From Bacteroidia bacterium (lineage in GTDB: Bacteria; Bacteroidota; Bacteroidia; B-17B0; Aurantibacillaceae): a stretch of 48,263 nucleotides of DNA. The position numbers were made by a program, and so were the translations under genes. Shown piece after piece: positions 43,100 through 48,263 of this stretch; position 1 is the stretch's first letter, and every line of letters starts with the position of its first letter. The notes under the pieces were generated by a model. The model was not told the DNA's origin. It saw nothing but the letters and a program-made list of their open reading frames with translations, and did not search any database. The stretch lies in the NCBI GenBank assembly GCA_018000995.1, contig JAGNIU010000024.1, positions 1-48,263 of the forward strand, in the 5' to 3' direction.

Positions 43100-43363
43100 C
43101 CGCTGATTAACACTAATTATAGTATTTAGGGAGTCTCGATCTGAAACATAAAGTCATGGTGAGCTTGCCGAACCATAAATGTATGCTAAAGTCTTTGTCC
43201 CTGAGCCTGACGAAGGGGTTCCACTAACGCTTCGTCAAGCTCAGCGTTAATGCGTTTTTTATTGAAGATGGTTCGGCGAGCTCACCATGACGATATCCTA
43301 CGATTATATCGCGTAGAAAAGATTAAAACATGAAAATGATTTCTAAAATCGAAATCTATCAGT
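43100..43363. repeat. Intergenic REP-like palindrome cluster
   Basis: 264 bp without a gene between the TonB receptor and the minus-strand CHAD-like gene. A 23-bp inverted repeat (43153-43175 and 43269-43291, one mismatch) encloses two further REP-like units (43198-43218 and 43226-43248). Together they could form a long hairpin and may also act as a bidirectional terminator. Confidence 0.75.
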
Positions 43364-44368
43364 TTAAACTTTACGCTTTTTACTTTTTGATACAACTTTC
43401 TTTGCAGGAGACTTCAAGATTAATCCATCAAGTACTTTATCCTTATTCAAAAACTCATCAACAATTCGCGAAGCATGTTTCAAAAGGGCCACTTCGTTTT
43501 CTTTTACCGATAAAGCTAACTCAGCTTTTTTCATAGCGGCAGCTGAATCGAGATGCTCTACTTTTCTTATCACCTTTGCCAAAAATTCCAAACGAAAGCC
43601 TGTATCCTTTAATATTCCAAGCTCAAAGATTAACCAACTTAAAGCATAAAAATTATTCTTCCTGTACATAACATGTGCCGGAAAATCATTTAGCGGTAAT
43701 TTATTAAATGAAAGGTTAACTATTTTCTTTGATATATATTTCTTTTCCCACACATCCTTTTTTCCATCACCTTCCAGTTTTATAATACCCTGTAACGATT
43801 GGCCGTAAATACTTATCCATCTTAATTTTCTTCTCAGCTCATGAAGCTCTTCTTCTACGCTAGTGAAAGTTCCGTTTGTAGCCTTTACAAATTCTTTTAT
43901 GACAATTATTTCTTTTTCTAAAGCGACTTCTATTTTCTTAATGATTGCTTGGTCAAAATCTATTTTTTTATCAATTATTAACTGATCAAATTGTTTCAGG
44001 CGATTTTCAAGTCCGCCTTTTTTCATTAGCAACTTTTTGAATTTCTCCTGCGATTTGTTTTTCTTTTTCAGAATGTATGCTTTTACATCCGCGCTGATTT
44101 TTTTATTTGTTTTAAAGTCTTTATAAAACACATCGTAAAAATCAATCTGACCTAAAACATCTTCCAGTTTTTTAAATGCTTTATTTCCATCCTTAAAATT
44201 AGCATCAATGCCTTTTTCAAAAAGTCGATAAAGAGATTCCAGCATAAACGCTTCTGTCCGCACATTGTTTTTATACAACCACAGAGCCGGATCTTTTTGT
44301 TTTTTTGATAAACTTAATTTTGCTGATAATTGTGAAGAATAATGTTGAAACGGATGAACTTTTTTCAT
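43364..44368 (-). CDS. CHAD-like helical protein
   Basis: 334 aa, helical and rich in Lys. Two conserved-looking basic helices are present: DPALWLYKNNVRTEAFMLESLYRLF (like the first CHAD helix with its H..RV..RR pattern, only partly kept) and EEELHELRRKLRWISIYGQSL (close to the second CHAD helix, lH.LR...K.lRy). CHAD domains bind polyphosphate through such basic surfaces. The C-terminus is a Lys-rich tail (SPAKKVVSKSKKRKV). No polyphosphate kinase is nearby. The identification rests on the helix pattern and is moderate. Confidence 0.65.
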   Translation of the reverse strand: MKKVHPFQHYSSQLSAKLSLSKKQKDPALWLYKNNVRTEAFMLESLYRLFEKGIDANFKDGNKAFKKLEDVLGQIDFYDVFYKDFKTNKKISADVKAYILKKKNKSQEKFKKLLMKKGGLENRLKQFDQLIIDKKIDFDQAIIKKIEVALEKEIIVIKEFVKATNGTFTSVEEELHELRRKLRWISIYGQSLQGIIKLEGDGKKDVWEKKYISKKIVNLSFNKLPLNDFPAHVMYRKNNFYALSWLIFELGILKDTGFRLEFLAKVIRKVEHLDSAAAMKKAELALSVKENEVALLKHASRIVDEFLNKDKVLDGLILKSPAKKVVSKSKKRKV

Positions 44369-44404
44369 ATTTAGCCGGTGAAGGCGTTGGTTTTTATAAG
44401 AGAA

Positions 44405-44941
44405 TTATTTCTTCTTAGCTTTTTCTTCAAAAATTTTATTGGCGTCTTCTATAAATTTTACTTCTTCTTTTCCGGGTTCTGAACCGGCAGGATAACCTAA
44501 AGAGCCGTAAGAATCGATAGTGAATTTTTTGGTCTCATTATTTTTAATGGTATTAAATATCCAAATGGTTGGATACCCGCTCACACCAAAAGCCTGTTGC
44601 ATGCTTGCGTTTTGCTGAACCAATGCCGGCGGAAGTTGTTTAGCGCGCGGAAAATCCAATTCTAATAAGATTACATTCTTTTTAGCCCAAGCAATAAATT
44701 CAGGTTTTGCAAAAACATTATTTTGCAATTTAATACACCAGCCGCACCAATCACTACCGGTAAAAAAAGCGAAGATTGGTTTTTTGCTTTTTGCTGAAAG
44801 ATCGTGAGCCTTCATTAAATCGGTGTGCCATTCTAAAGCCTCAGCAGCTTTTTCTTTTTGAGAAAACACAGATGTTACACTCAAAAGAGAAAATAAAACA
44901 ACCGCAAATGAAATTTTCTGAAAGTAATTTTTATTTAGCAT
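44405..44941 (-). CDS. Exported thioredoxin-like protein (CGWC)
   Basis: 178 aa from the ATG at 44941; a TTG at 44947 lies in the -7 box TAAGTTTG and is rejected. Signal peptide ends near residue 28 (SVTSVFSQ). The thioredoxin fold has FAFFTGSDWCGWCIKLQN (Cys66, Cys69), VILLELDFPRAKQLPP, and the cis-Pro segment FGVSGYPTIWIFN. It is probably a periplasmic disulfide reductase or isomerase. It is related in type to the two-domain protein at 12263-13264. Confidence 0.88.
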   Translation of the reverse strand: MLNKNYFQKISFAVVLFSLLSVTSVFSQKEKAAEALEWHTDLMKAHDLSAKSKKPIFAFFTGSDWCGWCIKLQNNVFAKPEFIAWAKKNVILLELDFPRAKQLPPALVQQNASMQQAFGVSGYPTIWIFNTIKNNETKKFTIDSYGSLGYPAGSEPGKEEVKFIEDANKIFEEKAKKK

Positions 44942-44944
44942 ATA

Positions 44945-44952
44945 CAAACTTA
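44945..44952 (-). promoter_or_regulatory. -7 box (TAAGTTTG) of the thioredoxin-like gene
   Basis: The box ends 3 bp before the ATG at 44941, implying a leaderless transcript. Confidence 0.55.
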
Positions 44953-45027
44953 ATTCATTGCGCCTTCATTGTCCAGCCCAAAATGTTAATTTTCCCTTAT
45001 TCTGGCCAGATTTAGGAAAAGTATCCT

Positions 45028-47076
45028 TTAAATGCGTAGGCCTATAATACAAACGTCGTCCACTTGTTCCAAATCACCTTTCCATTCTTCAAATGCTGAT
45101 GTAAGCTTATCCTTCTGCTCCACAGCATTAGATTCACTAATACTCAAAAATAATTGTTGCAATTGCTTGTACATATACTTTTTACCTTTTGGTCCGCCAA
45201 ACTGATCGGCGTATCCATCTGTAAATAAATAAACCATATCCCCACTTTGCAAATCAACTGAATGTTGTGCAAACGATTGTTTTTCTTTGTCGTGTTTTCC
45301 TACGGGCATTTTATCGCCGCTTAATTCCATTAATTCATTCTTACGCACAATCCAAATCTGATTATTAGCAGCTGCATAAACCATTTTCTTATCCTTAAAA
45401 TCAAAAGCAGCAAAACTACAATCCATCCCATCCTTGCCGCCATCAGAAGATAAATTTTGAATTATCCTTTCGCGTGCGTGATTTAAAATTTCAGCGGGAT
45501 TAACTATTTTCCGTTCGTTAACTGCTTCATTCAAAAATGAAATATTTAATAAACTCATAAATGCACCGGGCACGCCATGACCAGTACTATCACAAACCGC
45601 TAGAAAAAATTTACCTTCTCCTACCGAACTGCCCCAATAAAAATCGCCGCTTACAATAGCTTTTGGTTTATATAATACAAAATGCTCCGGTAAATTATTT
45701 TGCAGCAAACTATCGCCCGCCAACAAAGCTCTTTGAATACGTTGTGCGTAATTAATACTATCTACAATTTCTTTTTGTTTGTCTTCAATTAATATTTTTT
45801 GCTGCTGAGTTTCTTTTTCTTTAATCTCAATTAAATGCTTCTGCTTTTGAGTAATCTTAAACCGATTAAACATAAACACTGCAAAAACCAACACCAATAA
45901 TAACCCAACTATTAAAAAATAACTTTGGTTTTTCTTGTGTTCTAATTGCAACGAAACCACTTTCTTTTCTTGTTCCACTCTTACGCTATCTGCCGCAGCT
46001 TTCTTTTCATACTCCAATTTAAAATGTTGTTTTTGCGATTCGCGTTGAGATTCCCTGCTATTTATACTATCACGCATGGTGACATACAACTCGAACATTT
46101 GCATGGCCTTTTTATCATCGCCTTTTGCTTTGTAAATATTTTTCAATGTTTCTGCGGTACGTCTGATAAATTCAGGAAAACCCAACTCTTGTGCAATTTG
46201 AAGCGACTTTAAACAAGTTTCCTCTGCTAATTTGTAATCCTTTTTCTTAAAGTAGATACCGCCAATATTATTAAGTGAAATGCTTTGTCCTTGCTTATCA
46301 TTATTTTTTTCGCGAATAGCTAAACTCCTCCTGAAAAAATCAAGAGCCTTGTCATCATCTCCTAAAAAATTATAAATGCCGCCAATATTATTAAGTGAAA
46401 TGCCTATTCCGGTTACATCATTTACTTCTTCCTTAATTTTTAAACTTCTTAAATAGTATTCCAATGCTTTTTGAACACCAGCGCGCTTGCATGCATCTTT
46501 AATTTCTGATTTACAATTGGGATCGCCGTTTTTACGATACACTAATCCCAAATTATTTAATGATTCCGCAATTCCTTTTTTATCTCCAATTTTTTCGCGT
46601 ATTACTAAACTCCTATTGTAATAATCAAGCGTTTTAGGAATGTCGTTTTGGTTTTGAAAAATAAAACCCAAATTGTTGAGAGTTTGCGCTAAACCTTTCA
46701 TATCACCAATATCTTCCTGAATTTTTAAACCTTTGTGATAAAACTCCAAAGCGAGTTTAATGTCGCCTTGATTTTGGTAGATGTATCCAATATTATTGCA
46801 GGCGGAAGATTTTACTTGAAGGAATTTCTTTTTTTCTGCAGCATTAGCTTTCGGAATATTTTTATCACATAAATCGATAGCCTTTAAACACAAGGGCATT
46901 ACCGTGTCAGGATTAGATAAGTACAAAATTTCGGAAAATTGAACATAAATATCAGCTCTAGCTGTGTCGTGTTTTGCCTTGTTAAAGTCCCTTAATAGGG
47001 AATCTAATAGAGGATCCTGAGCCTGTAAGCAAGAGAATCCTAAAATCAACACTATAAAAACAACAACTTTTTTCAT
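45028..47076 (-). CDS. TPR sensor with SpoIIE/PP2C-type phosphatase domain
   Basis: 682 aa. Signal peptide (MKKVVVFIVLILGFSCLQAQ). Six to seven TPR units cover residues 75-330; the third carries an insertion with two Cys (DPNCKSEIKDACKRAGVQ). A transmembrane helix follows (about residues 385-403), then a coiled coil and EIVDSINYAQRIQRALLAG. The SpoIIE domain (about 440-682) has VSGDFYWGS, AVCDSTGHGVPGAFMSLL, CSFAAFDF, YLFTDGYADQFGG and the final EQVDDVCIIGLRI; the Asp residues are the expected Mn/Mg ligands. It probably dephosphorylates an anti-anti-sigma-like protein, with the TPR sensor outside the cytoplasm. It is divergent from gltX. Confidence 0.92.
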   Translation of the reverse strand: MKKVVVFIVLILGFSCLQAQDPLLDSLLRDFNKAKHDTARADIYVQFSEILYLSNPDTVMPLCLKAIDLCDKNIPKANAAEKKKFLQVKSSACNNIGYIYQNQGDIKLALEFYHKGLKIQEDIGDMKGLAQTLNNLGFIFQNQNDIPKTLDYYNRSLVIREKIGDKKGIAESLNNLGLVYRKNGDPNCKSEIKDACKRAGVQKALEYYLRSLKIKEEVNDVTGIGISLNNIGGIYNFLGDDDKALDFFRRSLAIREKNNDKQGQSISLNNIGGIYFKKKDYKLAEETCLKSLQIAQELGFPEFIRRTAETLKNIYKAKGDDKKAMQMFELYVTMRDSINSRESQRESQKQHFKLEYEKKAAADSVRVEQEKKVVSLQLEHKKNQSYFLIVGLLLVLVFAVFMFNRFKITQKQKHLIEIKEKETQQQKILIEDKQKEIVDSINYAQRIQRALLAGDSLLQNNLPEHFVLYKPKAIVSGDFYWGSSVGEGKFFLAVCDSTGHGVPGAFMSLLNISFLNEAVNERKIVNPAEILNHARERIIQNLSSDGGKDGMDCSFAAFDFKDKKMVYAAANNQIWIVRKNELMELSGDKMPVGKHDKEKQSFAQHSVDLQSGDMVYLFTDGYADQFGGPKGKKYMYKQLQQLFLSISESNAVEQKDKLTSAFEEWKGDLEQVDDVCIIGLRI

Positions 47077-47181
47077 TTACAAATGCATGTTTTTGACGCT
47101 ATTAAAAGGCAAAAGATTAACGACTCTTAAAACTATGGCTTTTTTATAAGTCCCCAAAGCCTTTTCATCTTTATTTATTTT

Positions 47182-47189
47182 TATCTTTG
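47182..47189 (+). promoter_or_regulatory. gltX -7 box (TATCTTTG)
   Basis: TATCTTTG is 17 bp before the ATG at 47207; no good -33 motif at the expected distance. Confidence 0.5.
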
Positions 47190-47206
47190 CTATCCCTTAT
47201 AAAATT

Positions 47207-48263
47207 ATGGAAAAGAGAGTTAGAGTACGTTTTGCCCCAAGCCCCACAGGTGGTTTACACATGGGAGGCGTTAGAACAGCCTTATTTAATTATTTATTCG
47301 CCAAAAAACACGGCGGCGATTTTATATTACGAATTGAAGATACAGACCAAACCCGCTATGTAAATGGCGCCGAAGAATATATTATTAATGCTCTTAAATG
47401 GTGTGGCATCGAACCTAACGAAGGCGTTGGCTTTGGTGATGGTCCGCATAAACCATACCGACAAAGCGAGCGTAAAGAATTAGGGATATATAAAAAATAC
47501 GCTGATAAATTATTGGAAGGCGGACATGCTTATTACGCATTTGACTCGTCGGAAGAATTAGATGCGATGCGTAAACGTTTAGAAGCTGCGAAAGTTGCTG
47601 CGCCACAATACAATTCGGTGAGCAGACAAAACATGCGAAATTCATTGACGTTAAGTGAAGATGAAGTAAAAAAAATGTTGGAGGATGGGACGCCTTATGT
47701 AATCCGGTTAAAAGTTCCCCGCAACGAAGAAATTCGTTTTCATGATGTTATTCGTGGGTGGGTAGTTGTAAATTCTTCTCAAGTAGATGATAAAGTTTTA
47801 TTGAAGAGTGATGGCATGCCAACGTATCACTTAGCACATATTGTTGATGATATTGAAATGCAAATTTCACATGCCGTGCGTGGCGAAGAATGGTTACCAA
47901 GTGCTCCGGCTCATATTTTAATTTACCGCTATTTAGGTTTAGAAGCAGATATGCCAAAGTTGGCACATTTACCTCTTATTTTAAGACCTGATGGACAAGG
48001 AAAATTATCGAAACGTGATAAATCAGGTTTGCCAATGTTTCCTTTAGATTGGTATGACGAACGCACTAAGGAAAGTTATACAGGTTACCGTGAATCAGGA
48101 TTTTTTCCGGAAGCATTCGTGAATATGTTAGCCTTGTTAGGATGGAATCCCGGCGATAACCGCGAAATCATGACCAAACAAGAATTGATTGAAGGATTCT
48201 CTTTTGAACGTGTAAATAAATCAGGCGCAAAGTTTGATCCTGATAAAACAAAATGGTTTAACC
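47207..48263 (+). CDS. gltX: Glutamyl-tRNA synthetase, N-terminal part (3' truncated by window)
   Basis: The frame runs from the ATG at 47207 to the last base without a stop, giving 352 residues of about 500. Class I signatures are [20 protein letters not shown] (HIGH region) and GKLSKRDKS (KMSKS region). Others are [38 protein letters not shown], and LLGWNPGDN before the anticodon-binding part. It charges tRNA-Glu (or also tRNA-Gln by mischarging, if GatCAB is present). The upstream 130 bp separate it from the divergent TPR-SpoIIE gene. Confidence 0.97.
   Translation, partial: MEKRVRVRFAPSPTGGLHMGGVRTALFNYLFAKKHGGDFILRIEDTDQTRYVNGAEEYIINALKWCGIEPNEGVGFGDGPHKPYRQSERKELGIYKKYADKLLEGGHAYYAFDSSEELDAMRKRLEAAKVAAPQYNSVSRQNMRNSLTLSEDEVKKMLEDGTPYVIRLKVPRNEEIRFHDVIRGWVVVNSSQVDDKVLLKSDGMPTYHLAHIVDDIEMQISHAVRGEEWLPSAPAHILIYRYLGLEADMPKLAHLPLILRPDGQGKLSKRDKSGLPMFPLDWYDERTKESYTGYRESGFFPEAFVNMLALLGWNPGDNREIMTKQELIEGFSFERVNKSGAKFDPDKTKWFN

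Noticed and set aside
43330..43536. Short plus-strand frame at the end of the CHAD-like gene
   Set aside because: It overlaps the conserved 3' end of the minus-strand gene and has no family features.

Overview
The window is chromosomal DNA from a Bacteroidota bacterium, most likely a gliding or gliding-derived Flavobacteriales/Bacteroidia lineage. The evidence is the gliding lipoprotein gene gldH next to a RicT/PSP1 gene, several proteins with type IX secretion (T9SS) C-terminal sorting domains, a TonB receptor with a carboxypeptidase-regulatory N-domain, a bacterial GGGP-synthase homologue, low GC, no Shine-Dalgarno sequences, and TAnnTTTG -7 promoter boxes close to start codons. I saw no rRNA, tRNA, CRISPR array, transposase or integrase. 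Genes truncated by the window edges are a sensor kinase on the left and gltX on the right.

Layout. 1-1898: LytS-type kinase and LytTR regulator. 1987-5197 (minus): Hsp20, SlyD-type FKBP and an ALDH7-type dehydrogenase, with a 650-bp gene-free palindrome-rich stretch at 2443-3094. 5272-7256: glycosyltransferase, secreted YCII protein, purE. 7364-9273 (minus): lipoprotein and ahcY. 9342-11261: operon of phosphopantetheinyl transferase, GGGP-synthase-like and TenI-like genes, facing ahcY across overlapping divergent promoters. 11264-13264 (minus): polytopic membrane protein and tandem-thioredoxin protein. 13307-16654: T9SS cargo protein and an RprX/RprY-like two-component pair. 16703-17722 (minus): EVE protein and lipoprotein. 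17865-19760: ricT-gldH. 19757-22438 (minus): membrane J-domain protein and peptide-binding lipoprotein. 22594-24738: secreted protein, biotin carrier protein and Tat-signal superoxide dismutase. 24888-27097: two tandem paralogous secreted proteins. 27168-28931: aspS. 28921-32279 (minus): two tandem TPR membrane proteins. 32581-34890 (minus): small lipoprotein and M1 aminopeptidase. 34992-36014: hemE. 36011-38617 (minus): lipoprotein and a MORN/YwqK-repeat protein. 38780-43099: TolC, small lipoprotein, TonB receptor. 43364-47076 (minus): CHAD-like protein, thioredoxin, TPR-SpoIIE phosphatase. 47207-end: gltX.

Most of this is a core genome: tRNA charging (aspS, gltX), purine, heme and SAH metabolism, envelope biogenesis and signalling. 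The accessory signals are mainly dispersed palindromic repeats and gene duplications. The most unusual is a 33-bp near-copy of the aspS 3' end, including its stop codon, 3.65 kb downstream of the real one. It brackets the two TPR genes as if a segment had been inserted at the end of aspS with reconstitution of the gene. The two copies differ mostly at third codon positions, so the second copy looks like the tail of a once-functional aspS allele.

Functions are assigned from motifs and family resemblance read by eye. No database search was run, and promoter and terminator calls are pattern-based.
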